This document shows positions 1-10,572 of a DNA stretch of 64,000 nucleotides, piece by piece. Positions within the stretch are counted from its first letter, which is position 1. Each line of letters opens with the position of its first letter. This stretch comes from Gemmatimonadota bacterium (GTDB lineage Bacteria; Gemmatimonadota; Gemmatimonadetes; Gemmatimonadales; Gemmatimonadaceae), in the NCBI GenBank assembly GCA_016704465.1, contig JADJAD010000001.1:620001-684000 (forward strand), given 5' to 3'. The notes under the pieces are model-generated. The model ran no database searches, had not been told where the DNA came from, and worked only from the letters and a program-made list of their open reading frames with translations. Position numbers and translations under genes: made by a program.

Positions 1-64
1 CCATACCGTCAGGTCAACTTCCGCCGGTGCCGCCCTCGCGAATCCACCACCCGGGACACGACGC

Positions 65-2503
<2,439 letters not shown>

Positions 2504-2647
2504 CGAACAGCAGCTCCCTCCTGGGGGGGGGGGGGCACTCTGGCGGCTGGGGCAGGTGCTACGTGACGACGGGGGCGGCGCGGTCCAAGGGGAGGCGCCG
2601 CCCGCCGGGGCCCACTGGTGCCCCTCAAGGAAACCGATCGCCGACCG
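2504..2647. other. Convergent intergenic region with G13 homopolymer
   Basis: This gap separates two converging genes. It holds a run of 13 G (2523-2535) just after the permease stop, and a short inverted repeat (GGGGC at 2607-2611 with GCCCC at 2620-2624) that could serve as a weak two-way terminator. There is no T tract, so termination is a guess. No coding potential is seen here. Confidence 0.4.
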
Positions 2648-3301
2648 TCAGGCGTGATTCGCCCAGATCGGCTCTCCCTTCACGTACGGCACACACGGAT
2701 CGAACCGCCCCGGCGTCTCGGCGTAACGCAACGCCTTGTTCATCCCGACCTCCGACGTGAAGAAGCCGAGCAGCGTCAGCTCCTTCATCATGCGGAAGTA
2801 GTGATTGGGGGCGTCGCCCGTCCTCGCGTCCTGATAGGTCTTGGCTTCCTTGTCGATCGCCGTCAGCAGCGCCAGCCGCTCCGCAGGCGACGACTGCATG
2901 AACGGGTGCCCATGCGCCTTCTGGCATTCCTCGTTCAGGGTCGTCATCCCCGTCCGGAAAATCGCCTGGTCTTCCTTCGTGTAGCAGTCCTGCACCATCA
3001 GGGCGATGAACGGGCCGCACTGGGCGTCCTTGGCCCCCGGCGTCGCGGTCGCGGGCAGAATCGTCTCGGCCATCTCATCGAGCAGCGCGACTTCGTCGGC
3101 GGTGAACATCGTCTGCACGGGGGCGGCCGCAGCGGTGGAATCCGCCCCCTTGGCCGCCGGCTCGCGGCTGCAGGCCGTCAGCAAGCCGCTCCCACCGATG
3201 AACGCCGCCCCGCCCAGCATGGCGCTCACCCGCCGGATCGCCTCGCGGCGGTTGATCTGCGATATCGTCGCGATCTCGTCAGGCATGATCTGATCAGGCA
3301 T
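2648..3301 (-). CDS. Gluconate 2-dehydrogenase subunit 3 family protein (TAT lipoprotein)
   Basis: A 217-residue small subunit for the adjacent GMC dehydrogenase. The N-terminus has a twin arginine (INRREAIRR) then a hydrophobic stretch ending GGSGLLTAC, a lipobox, so export by Tat and lipid anchoring are likely. The mature part has the family features FTADEVALLDEMAETILPAT and a cysteine-containing middle (CGPFIALMVQDCY). The start at 3301 (MPDQIMPDE) is chosen because it lies 23 bases after the GMC stop; a second ATG at 3286 would cost five residues. In known FAD-glucose dehydrogenase complexes this subunit escorts the catalytic subunit through Tat. That role here is inference from adjacency and family. 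Confidence 0.85.
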   Translation of the reverse strand: MPDQIMPDEIATISQINRREAIRRVSAMLGGAAFIGGSGLLTACSREPAAKGADSTAAAAPVQTMFTADEVALLDEMAETILPATATPGAKDAQCGPFIALMVQDCYTKEDQAIFRTGMTTLNEECQKAHGHPFMQSSPAERLALLTAIDKEAKTYQDARTGDAPNHYFRMMKELTLLGFFTSEVGMNKALRYAETPGRFDPCVPYVKGEPIWANHA

Positions 3302-3324
3302 GATTGGCTGTCCCGGTCGGCGGT

Positions 3325-5004
3325 CTAGAGGTCGCGCTTGTTGAGCGCATCGACGGCGAATTCGGCCGCACGCGCGGTCAGCGCCATGTACGTCAGCGAG
3401 GGGTTCACGCACGCGGCCGAGGTCATGCAGCTCCCGTCGGTCACGAACACGTTCGGTGCGTCCCACACCTGGTTGTGCCTGTTGAGCACCGAGTTCTTCG
3501 CATCGGTCCCCATGCGCGCGGTCCCCATCTCGTGAATGCCCTGCCCCGGGAAATAGCCGTTGTCGTACGTGGCCACGTTCTTCACGCCGGCCGCCTCCAG
3601 CATCTCGGCCATGTCGGACATCATGTCCTTGCGCATCTTTTCTTCGTTGTCGCCGATGGCGCAATCGATCTTGAGCACCGGCAATCCCCATTTGTCCTTC
3701 TTCTCGGGGTCGATCGAGATCATGTTCTTGTGGTCCGGGAGCATCTCGCCGAAGGCGGTCGAGCCGATGGTCCACTGGCCGGGAAGCGCCGTCGCCTCCT
3801 TGAACTCGGCGCCCACGCCGAGCTCTGCCACGGCACGCTCCCACCCCTCGCGGCTCGCACTCCCCTGGTAGCCGAAGCCGCGCAGGTAGGGGCGCTTGTC
3901 CTTGCCCAGGTTCTGGAAGCGCGGGATGTAGAAGCCGGTGGGGCGGCGGCCGAAGTAATACTTGTCCTCCAGCCCCTCGAGCGTACCGCGGGCCCCGAGC
4001 CGGAAGTGATGGTCCATCAGGTTGTTCCCCAACTGTCCGCTGCTGCTCCCGAGCCCGCCGGCCCACACATCGGTGGCCGAACGCATGAGCAGCCAGGTGC
4101 TGTTGAGCGTGGAGGCGCAGAGGAAGACGACCTTGGCCTCGTAGTCGGTCGTCTGGTTGGTCATCGCGTCGAGCACGCGCACGCCCTTGGCGCGCTTGGC
4201 ATCCTTGTCGTAGATCACCTCGCTCACGATCGACCACGGCTTGAGCGTCAGCTTGCCCGTGGCCATGGCCGCCGGCAGCGTGGACGATTGCGTGCTGAAG
4301 TAGGCGCCATAGGGGCAGCCCAGCCAGCAGGCGTTGCGGCTCTGGCACTGGTTGCGACCGGGGAGCGGCTGGGTCAGGTTGGCCACGCGCCCGGGAATCA
4401 GGTGGCGCGTCCCTCCGAAGGCCGACTTGAGCTTGCCGGCCACCATCTCCTCGCCGCAGTTGAGCGGCATGGCCGGCTGGAACTGCCCGTCGGGCAGGTG
4501 GGCCAACCCCTCGAGCGAGCCGGAGATCCCGGCGAACTTCTCGACCTTGTCGTACCACGGCGCGATCTCGGCGTAGCGGATCGGCCAGTCGGTGGCGATC
4601 CCCTCCTTGGCGTTGGCCTCGAAGTCGAGGTCGCTCAAGCGATAGCTCTGCCGCCCCCACATGAGTGACCGACCGCCCACGTGATAGCCGCGGTACCAGT
4701 CGAAGCGCTTGACCTCGGTGTACGGCGACTCCTCGTCCTTCACCCAGAAATCGAGGTTCGTCTCGTTCAACGGGTAGTCGCGCTTGAGCACCGGGTAGTG
4801 CTCGACCATGTCCTGCGTGCGGCGACCCCGGTGCGGGTACTCCCACGTCCCCTTGCGGGCGTTCACGTAGTCCTTGATGTGCTCGACGTTTCGACCGCGT
4901 TCGAGCAGGAGGACACGAAGGCCCTTCTCGGTCAGTTCCTTCGCGGCCCATCCGCCCGAGATTCCCGAGCCGACGACGATCGCATCAAACTGCGTCTCTT
5001 GCAC
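3325..5004 (-). CDS. GMC-family FAD dehydrogenase with Fe-S cysteine triad
   Basis: A 559-residue oxidoreductase starting at GTG 5004, chosen because AAGGAGG sits 6 bases upstream; the reading frame stays open far beyond it without homology. The N-terminal Rossmann motif VVGSGISGGWAAKEL binds FAD, and YHVGGRSLMWGRQSYR follows. The C-terminal GMC domain (HEMGTARMG, NPSLTYMALTARAAEF) holds the active-site region. Cys220, Cys226 and Cys230 give C-x5-C-x3-C, the spacing known for the 3Fe-4S cluster of bacterial FAD-glucose dehydrogenase. Together with the downstream Tat small subunit this suggests a periplasmic sugar or alcohol dehydrogenase feeding electrons to the respiratory chain. The substrate is unknown. 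Confidence 0.9.
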   Translation of the reverse strand: MQETQFDAIVVGSGISGGWAAKELTEKGLRVLLLERGRNVEHIKDYVNARKGTWEYPHRGRRTQDMVEHYPVLKRDYPLNETNLDFWVKDEESPYTEVKRFDWYRGYHVGGRSLMWGRQSYRLSDLDFEANAKEGIATDWPIRYAEIAPWYDKVEKFAGISGSLEGLAHLPDGQFQPAMPLNCGEEMVAGKLKSAFGGTRHLIPGRVANLTQPLPGRNQCQSRNACWLGCPYGAYFSTQSSTLPAAMATGKLTLKPWSIVSEVIYDKDAKRAKGVRVLDAMTNQTTDYEAKVVFLCASTLNSTWLLMRSATDVWAGGLGSSSGQLGNNLMDHHFRLGARGTLEGLEDKYYFGRRPTGFYIPRFQNLGKDKRPYLRGFGYQGSASREGWERAVAELGVGAEFKEATALPGQWTIGSTAFGEMLPDHKNMISIDPEKKDKWGLPVLKIDCAIGDNEEKMRKDMMSDMAEMLEAAGVKNVATYDNGYFPGQGIHEMGTARMGTDAKNSVLNRHNQVWDAPNVFVTDGSCMTSAACVNPSLTYMALTARAAEFAVDALNKRDL

Positions 5005-5355
5005 TGCGTCCTCCTTGCGCTGGAAACGGTGCCACACCCGACGACGTGAACGGACGCCCGGAGCGCTGGCGACGGGCGTTGCGGCAAAAATATGGGGCGC
5101 GAACCACGGATTGGCGATGCAGGATTCCGAGGCGCGACCTTGGAGATGGCCTTGTGTCGATCGGGTGTCCAAATGCGTCGATTGCCCCGTTCGCTCCTTC
5201 TCGCGCAAGCGACCATCCGATAGTCTATGCAGCAGCCAGCTGAAGGAAGCAAGGGTCGTACACGCCGTGCCGAGCTGGGGATTGGCGTTGAGACACTTAC
5301 CTGAGAGTCGCGTGCTGACGCGTCGGTCCGAGCTGGCAGCGTGCGCAGCCGTACG
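5005..5355. promoter_or_regulatory. Divergent intergenic region, GMC operon / histidine kinase
   Basis: About 350 bases between divergently transcribed genes, so it should carry both promoters. On the minus strand TAGACT near 5220 could be a -10, but no well-spaced -35 accompanies it. I see no convincing palindrome and no coding sequence. The region is slightly less GC-rich than its neighbours. Confidence 0.35.
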
Positions 5356-7893
5356 ATGACTTCGCCCGCTGCATCCGACACCGGCGCGCTCGATGGACCC
5401 GACCTGATCCCGTGGTCCACGCTCCCTGCCGCGACGATCATCTTCCGACTTGCGCTGGTCGCCACGGTGACGGCGAGCGTCTCCGAGGCGGCACTCCTGC
5501 GAGTTGGGGGACTCGTCCCGGGCGACCATCTCCTCGTCGGGACGCTCATCGCGGGTTCGCTCGTCGCGACCCTGACCGCCCATTGGGGACGGGCGCGGCT
5601 CTCCGGTGGAATCCTGATCGCCGCGTTCTGGCTGTGCGCTGCGGGCGCCGTGATCCTCCACGGGCCGCGCACCGCCTCGCTCCCGCTGCTCGTCATGTCC
5701 ACCGCCCTGTCGGCACTGTGGGGCGGGGTTCGGGTCGGGATCGCGCTGGTCGTCGCCTCGTGTGTCGTGCTGACGGCTGCCAGTGGATTCGTCGGTCCGA
5801 TCCTCCCCCCGCCGGTTGCAACGACCCCGCAGGCCGACCTGGTCGTCGTGCTCGGGCAGTTCGTCTTCCTCGCCGCGCTGCTCGCGTACCTCGGGCGCGG
5901 CCTGCACGCGGCGCGCGCACAGTCCAGGCTTCGTGAGCAGCGCCTGGCCTCGACGACCGAAGAGCTGGCCGCATCGCGCGGGACGCTCGCGGCGACCGAA
6001 ACGCGCTACGCGGAGCTGGTGCACTCACTCCCCGATACCGTGATCGTCTTCGATGCCGAGGGACGGTTCGTCGAAGTTGCCGGGGAGGTCAAGTCGGCCT
6101 TCGGCCGTACGCGCGAGCAGGTGGTGGGTCGACGAATGGGCGAACTGCGGATCATGTCGGAATCCGATGTCGCCCTGTCGTACGGCATGCTGCGTCGGCT
6201 CTTCGCCGGCGAAAACGTCCCGTCGTTCACCGTATCGGGGCGCCACGTCGACGGCTCGCTGCGCTGGGTCGAGGTCACGAGCCGCCTGCTCGTGTATCCG
6301 GGCGGTGAACCTAACGCCCTGGTGATCATGCGCGACATCACCGCCCGGCGGGAGGGCGAGCAGGCGCTGCTGCTGAGCGATGCGCGGTGGCGTCGAGCCA
6401 GCCGAATCTCCCTGTTGGGGAGCTGGGAGCTCGACCTCGACACCGACACGCTCGTCTGGGACGAAGAAGTCCGGCGCCTGCACGATGTCCCCCCCGACTT
6501 CGTCCCCAGCGTCGACAGCGCGATCGAGTTTTACGCGCCCGAAGCACGCCCGGTGATTCGCGCTGCGGTCGAGACGCTGATTGCCTCCGGCGCGCCATAC
6601 TCGCTCGAACTCCCGCTGATCACCGCGACGGGACGCCGCATCCACGTGCGAGGACAAGGGGAAGCCGAGATGCGCGACGGTCGCGCCGTCAAGCTTTACG
6701 GAATCTTCCAGGACATCACCGATCTGCACGAAGCGACACAGCTGTTGCGCGAGACGGTCAAGCTGGAAGGCCTCGGTCGGCTGGCCGGCGGCGTGGCGCA
6801 CGACTTCAACAACCTCCTCACCGCAATCCTCGGCTACGCTGAGGAACTGCAGCACGCACTGCCGCCAGACAGTCAGGAGTTCGAGGACGTGGTCGAGATT
6901 CGGCGCGCTGGCGATCGGGCCCGCGAACTCACGATGCAGCTCCTGGCCTTCGCCCGACGCCAGGTCGTGCTGCCGCGCGTGTTTGGGGTCGAGACACAGC
7001 TTGAGCACGTGCGACGCTTCCTCGTACGAGTGCTCGGCGAGGACATCGCCCTCACCATGGAGATCGACCCCGACGTCGGGACGCTCCACATGGATCCGAC
7101 CCAGTTCGAGCAGCTGCTCCTCAACCTCGCCGTCAACGCCCGCGACGCGATGCCGACCGGTGGCGCGCTCACGATCCGCGCGAGTCGCGCTCGACTCGCC
7201 GCCGCTGCCGCCTCGGCGCGCGAACTGGCCTCTCGCGACTGCGTCCTGCTCGAGGTGCAGGACTCGGGCTCCGGCATGTCACCCGAGGTGGCGGCGCGCG
7301 TTTTCGAGCCGTTCTTCACCACCAAGGAACTGGGCCATGGCACCGGACTCGGCCTCGCCACGGCCTATGGCGTCGTACGCCAGGCAAAGGGGCACATCGC
7401 CGTCCGGAGCACGCTGGGTCGCGGGACGAGTTTCGTGGTCCACCTTCCGCGCGCTGGCGATATCGCCCCCGCGCTCGCCAACGAGCCGGTGCAGGCACAT
7501 CACGGCGGCAGCGAGACGATCCTGCTCGTCGAGGACGACGACAGCGTGCGCCGCTTTGCCGAGCGCGTGTTGCAGGACGCAGGATACGACGTCCGTGTCG
7601 CTGCCCACGGTGCCGAAGCAGAAGCAATCGCCCGCTCGGTCACCAACCCGCTCCAGCTGCTGGTGACCGACGTGGTCATGCCGGGCATGAGTGGCCCCGA
7701 CCTCGCGGAGCGCCTGGAGCGTCGCTGGCCGTCGCTGCGCACCCTGTTCGTCTCCGGATACACCGAGGAACGAATGAGCTCGTCGAGACTCGACAGTCCC
7801 TCAGACTTCCTCGCCAAGCCCTACGGGCGCCAGCAGCTGCTGGAGAGCGTGCGTCGGCTGCTCGACGATACCAGCACCGTCCCCCCGGCGTAG
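5356..7893 (+). CDS. Membrane PAS-PAS hybrid histidine kinase with receiver domain
   Basis: An 845-residue sensor kinase. Residues about 20-195 are hydrophobic and form several membrane helices, followed by a short helical linker. Two PAS domains follow (about 215-335, YAELVHSLPDTVIVF; and 337-455, GSWELDLDTDTLVWDEE). The HisKA box GGVAHDFNNLLTAILGY puts the phospho-acceptor at about His482. The HATPase domain (about 590-705) shows NARDAMPTGG, DSGSGM and GTGLGLATAYG. A C-terminal receiver (about 718-838) has VEDDDS, the phospho-Asp in VTDVVMPGMSG (about Asp772) and LAKPY. ATG 5356 is preferred; GTG 5341 is five codons upstream in frame. No separate response regulator is nearby, so the output is unknown. 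Confidence 0.9.
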   Translation: MTSPAASDTGALDGPDLIPWSTLPAATIIFRLALVATVTASVSEAALLRVGGLVPGDHLLVGTLIAGSLVATLTAHWGRARLSGGILIAAFWLCAAGAVILHGPRTASLPLLVMSTALSALWGGVRVGIALVVASCVVLTAASGFVGPILPPPVATTPQADLVVVLGQFVFLAALLAYLGRGLHAARAQSRLREQRLASTTEELAASRGTLAATETRYAELVHSLPDTVIVFDAEGRFVEVAGEVKSAFGRTREQVVGRRMGELRIMSESDVALSYGMLRRLFAGENVPSFTVSGRHVDGSLRWVEVTSRLLVYPGGEPNALVIMRDITARREGEQALLLSDARWRRASRISLLGSWELDLDTDTLVWDEEVRRLHDVPPDFVPSVDSAIEFYAPEARPVIRAAVETLIASGAPYSLELPLITATGRRIHVRGQGEAEMRDGRAVKLYGIFQDITDLHEATQLLRETVKLEGLGRLAGGVAHDFNNLLTAILGYAEELQHALPPDSQEFEDVVEIRRAGDRARELTMQLLAFARRQVVLPRVFGVETQLEHVRRFLVRVLGEDIALTMEIDPDVGTLHMDPTQFEQLLLNLAVNARDAMPTGGALTIRASRARLAAAAASARELASRDCVLLEVQDSGSGMSPEVAARVFEPFFTTKELGHGTGLGLATAYGVVRQAKGHIAVRSTLGRGTSFVVHLPRAGDIAPALANEPVQAHHGGSETILLVEDDDSVRRFAERVLQDAGYDVRVAAHGAEAEAIARSVTNPLQLLVTDVVMPGMSGPDLAERLERRWPSLRTLFVSGYTEERMSSSRLDSPSDFLAKPYGRQQLLESVRRLLDDTSTVPPA

Positions 7894-7895
7894 CT

Positions 7896-7918
7896 TCCCG
7901 CCGTCGGCAGCGGCGGGA
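7896..7918. terminator. Hairpin between convergent genes
   Basis: TCCCGCCG (7896-7903) pairs perfectly with CGGCGGGA (7911-7918) around a 7-base loop, directly after the kinase stop and 13 bases before the stop of the converging ATP-grasp gene. It is a plausible two-way terminator, but neither side has a T tract. Confidence 0.5.
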
Positions 7919-7930
7919 CCGCGGGACCGT

Positions 7931-9148
7931 TCAGGACGCAAACAGCCGCAGGTCGGTCCCCACCGCATCCGAGATGTCCATGCACGTCTGCAGGTCCGGA
8001 TGTCGCACGGTCACGTACCCGTCGGAGATGAGCGTCTGGATCCAGTTTCGACGCTGCGCGCCGACCGGGAGCAGGTCCAGGGTCACGATGAACTCGCCGT
8101 AGCGCTCCAGCAGATGCTGCAGCCCCTCGATGCGCTGGATGCGTCCCTGCCCTTCGGCACGCTTGAAGACGTTGCACGCGTTGTACTTCCTGACCGTCGA
8201 CTGTGAGAACGTCCCCTTGAGCTCGGCCTCGGCGTAGCCCATGAAGAGGTCGATATCGCCGACGAAGTTCATCAGGTCCACGGTACGCGCGCCGGCCGGG
8301 CGCGCACCGATCTCGCCGAAGATCGCCTCGCCGTTCGGGGTCCAGAAGAACTCCATGTGGGTGAACCCGGTCTGGAATCCCATGGCCTTCAGCACCTGGT
8401 GTCCCATCTCGACCCCGGCCGCGACCGGCGTCGGGGTCAGGTCGCGAAGCGCCAGCGTCTGCGGAGAAATCCATTCGGTGCTGCGGGCCACCAATGGGTT
8501 GGGGCGGTAGAAGCAAACGTTCTCGTACATCACCTCGCCGTCGATGCAGATGGTGTCGTAGGTGTACTCGTCGCCCTCGATGAACTCCTCGACGTTCACC
8601 TCGTCATACGTCGTCATCTTCTTCAGCTCGGCGTCCAGCTCGGCCATCGTCCCGGCGCGAAAGGTGTCCATAGACCCGGCCCCGGCGATCGGCTTGACGA
8701 TCACCGGGAAGCCGATGGACCTGGCCGCCTCCCGCACCTGCGCGAGGGTCCTGGCCGAGGCGTGCCGCGCCGTGCGAATGCCGGCCGCGGTCACCACCTG
8801 CTTCATCAGGTCCTTGTTGCGAAACGTGTTGGCCTGCTGCACGCCCTGGCCCGGCGCGCCTAACGCCTCCCGCAGCTTGGCCGCCAGCACCACGCCCGGC
8901 TCCCACATGCAGACCACCCGATCGATCTGTTCGCCGTTGGTCGCCTCGACCACCTGCCGAACCACGGCGTCCTCGTCGGTGAAGTTGGCGACCTTGAGGT
9001 AGCCGGCCATGTTCTCGCGCGTGAGCGACGGGAGGTCGCGCTCCGGGACATCGCTCAGCCCGTAGACCTTGGCGCCGTGGATCGCGAGGGCGCGGCAGAA
9101 GTACGGCATCTCGCCCGGGTAGCCGGGGGCCAGCATGATGACGTTCAT
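7931..9148 (-). CDS. ATP-grasp family protein (carboxylate-amine ligase type), copy 1
   Basis: A 405-residue ATP-grasp enzyme. The N-terminal Rossmann-like part (MNVIMLAPGYPGEMPYFCRA) is followed by a pre-ATP-grasp region with FRNKDLMKQVV, the ATP-grasp core with FPVIVKPIAGAGS, NVEEFIEGDEYTYD and THMEFFWT, and the metal-site stretch EIGARPAGARTVDLM. The C-terminal domain resembles other carboxylate-amine ligases. The carboxylate and amine substrates cannot be predicted. It is a paralogue of the gene immediately upstream, 68 bases away, and both follow an alpha-glucan gene cluster on the same strand. No ribosome binding site precedes the ATG; five copies of a heptamer sit there instead. Confidence 0.85.
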   Translation of the reverse strand: MNVIMLAPGYPGEMPYFCRALAIHGAKVYGLSDVPERDLPSLTRENMAGYLKVANFTDEDAVVRQVVEATNGEQIDRVVCMWEPGVVLAAKLREALGAPGQGVQQANTFRNKDLMKQVVTAAGIRTARHASARTLAQVREAARSIGFPVIVKPIAGAGSMDTFRAGTMAELDAELKKMTTYDEVNVEEFIEGDEYTYDTICIDGEVMYENVCFYRPNPLVARSTEWISPQTLALRDLTPTPVAAGVEMGHQVLKAMGFQTGFTHMEFFWTPNGEAIFGEIGARPAGARTVDLMNFVGDIDLFMGYAEAELKGTFSQSTVRKYNACNVFKRAEGQGRIQRIEGLQHLLERYGEFIVTLDLLPVGAQRRNWIQTLISDGYVTVRHPDLQTCMDISDAVGTDLRLFAS

Positions 9149-9183
9149 GGGACGGGGGACGGGGGACGGGGGACGGGGGACGG
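9149..9183 (-). repeat. Five tandem heptamers abutting the ATP-grasp start codon
   Basis: The plus strand reads GGGACGG five times in a row (9149-9183), ending right against the start codon of the minus-strand ATP-grasp gene; the mRNA therefore carries CCGTCCC repeats where a Shine-Dalgarno sequence would be. The G-rich strand has runs of five G separated by AC, a potential G-quadruplex. Copy-number change would alter the leader length. Confidence 0.85.
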
Positions 9184-9216
9184 GAGTGGCGAGGCGCGCA
9201 GACTAACAACTCCGTG

Positions 9217-10431
9217 CTAGCCTAGTTCGATGCGGATCGTGGAGACGACCTTGAGGATTGCCTGCTCGACCACCTTCGTCTCGGGGTGGCGGACGATGAC
9301 CCAGCCGTCTCCCTCATACGACGACGACGGCGTGGCCCCTACGTGCGGCGACCTGGACGCCACGATCAGCGATCCCAGCTCGCGGTTGATCTCGTCGATT
9401 CCTTCGACAGCGACAATCCGCCCTTCGCCCTGCCCGCGAAGGAAGGCGGCTCCTGCGGCGTACTTGCGCTCCGGAATGCGGAACTCGCCGAAGATCATCG
9501 CGCGCATCCACTCCCGCAGCACGTCGAAGTCGTGGGCATACGACATGAGCTGGGTGATCTGTGCGCCTGGCGGGCGGGCGGCGACCTCGCTGATGGCGAC
9601 GCTGCCATCGGTGCGGCGGAACCACTCCATGTGCGACAACCCGGTCCGCATCCCCAGCACGTCGAGTGCCTTGCGCGCCGCCACCCTGATGTCGTCGTAC
9701 GGGGCGTCGTCGACCTCGCGCGGCAGCACCACCGACCACTGGATCCACGGGTTCTTGATGACCGTGAGCGGCGTGGGATAGTAGTGGGTCAGCGAGTGCC
9801 ACACGTGCACGCCATCGATCGTCGCCGTCTCGAACGAGTGCTCCTCGCCCTGCACGAATTCCTCCAGCAGGACCGGCGCGTCGGCCGAGGGCGGCGTGAG
9901 GCGGAGCGCCTGCTCCAGCGCGTTCAGGTCATCCACACGAAACGTGGCGATGGCCCCCGCCCCGGCCGGCGGCTTCACCACGATCGGGAATCCGCTCTCC
10001 TTGGCGAACGTCGCCGCCGCCGTACGATCGGTCGCCAGGCAATGGCGGGCACATGGCAGTCCGGCCTCGCGCAGGAGCGTCTTCATCCGGGCCTTGTCCC
10101 GGAAGTTGTTGGCCGCCTCGACGCTCATTCCCTGTATCCCGAGGCGCACGCGGGCGTGGGAAATCGGGACCTGCAGCTGCTCATACGCACCGAACATCCG
10201 GGAGATGGGCCCGCCCTGGGCGGCCAGCCCCGTCGCCGCCCACACCAGTTGGTCGACGTCCATGACGTTGTCGACTCTCCAGTGCGCGACGCTTCCCTGC
10301 AGCTGGCGAAGGCGATCGGCGCGATCGTGCGTGATGACGGCAAGCTGCACGTCGGGGAGCCCCGCCGCCGCCTCTACCATTCCGAAGGCGTTGTCGCTGA
10401 GCAGGGGGGCCACAAAGATGACGAAGGTCAT
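9217..10431 (-). CDS. ATP-grasp family protein (carboxylate-amine ligase type), copy 2
   Basis: A 404-residue paralogue of the downstream ATP-grasp gene. It starts MTFVIFVAPLLSDNAFGMVE. The ATP-grasp core shows NNFRDKARMKTLLREAGLP, FPIVVKPPAGAGAIATF, LLEEFVQGEEHSFET, SHMEWFRRTDG and the metal-binding EVAARPPGAQITQLM. Both copies keep the ATP-binding lysine/glycine and acidic motifs, so neither looks like a decayed copy. Two tandem ligases could add two building blocks in succession, or form a heteromeric complex; that is inference. The gene lies 141 bases after the GH57 gene on the same strand. Confidence 0.85.
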   Translation of the reverse strand: MTFVIFVAPLLSDNAFGMVEAAAGLPDVQLAVITHDRADRLRQLQGSVAHWRVDNVMDVDQLVWAATGLAAQGGPISRMFGAYEQLQVPISHARVRLGIQGMSVEAANNFRDKARMKTLLREAGLPCARHCLATDRTAAATFAKESGFPIVVKPPAGAGAIATFRVDDLNALEQALRLTPPSADAPVLLEEFVQGEEHSFETATIDGVHVWHSLTHYYPTPLTVIKNPWIQWSVVLPREVDDAPYDDIRVAARKALDVLGMRTGLSHMEWFRRTDGSVAISEVAARPPGAQITQLMSYAHDFDVLREWMRAMIFGEFRIPERKYAAGAAFLRGQGEGRIVAVEGIDEINRELGSLIVASRSPHVGATPSSSYEGDGWVIVRHPETKVVEQAILKVVSTIRIELG

Positions 10432-10486
10432 GCGACCGTAGGCGAGAGGACAAGTCGACGACGGGGGAATCGCGGCGCCCCCGCGC

Positions 10487-10492
10487 AGTATA
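10487..10492 (-). promoter_or_regulatory. Possible -10 element upstream of the ATP-grasp pair
   Basis: On the minus strand TATACT (within the 8-bp palindrome AGTATACT, 10487-10494) lies 56 bases upstream of the ATP-grasp start at 10431. The -35 region is poor, so the call rests on the -10 alone. If real, the ATP-grasp pair can be expressed apart from the alpha-glucan genes. Confidence 0.35.
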
Positions 10493-10572
10493 CTGGTGCG
10501 TCCCGCCGCGGTCGTCCAGTCAGCGGCCGAGCCCTGAGGTGCGACGCGCCGACGCCTCGGCGATGGTCCTCG

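Noticed and set aside
3304..4668. 454-codon plus-strand frame opposite the first GMC gene
   Set aside because: Antisense shadow with His/Arg/Gly-rich translation; the minus-strand GMC has all family motifs.
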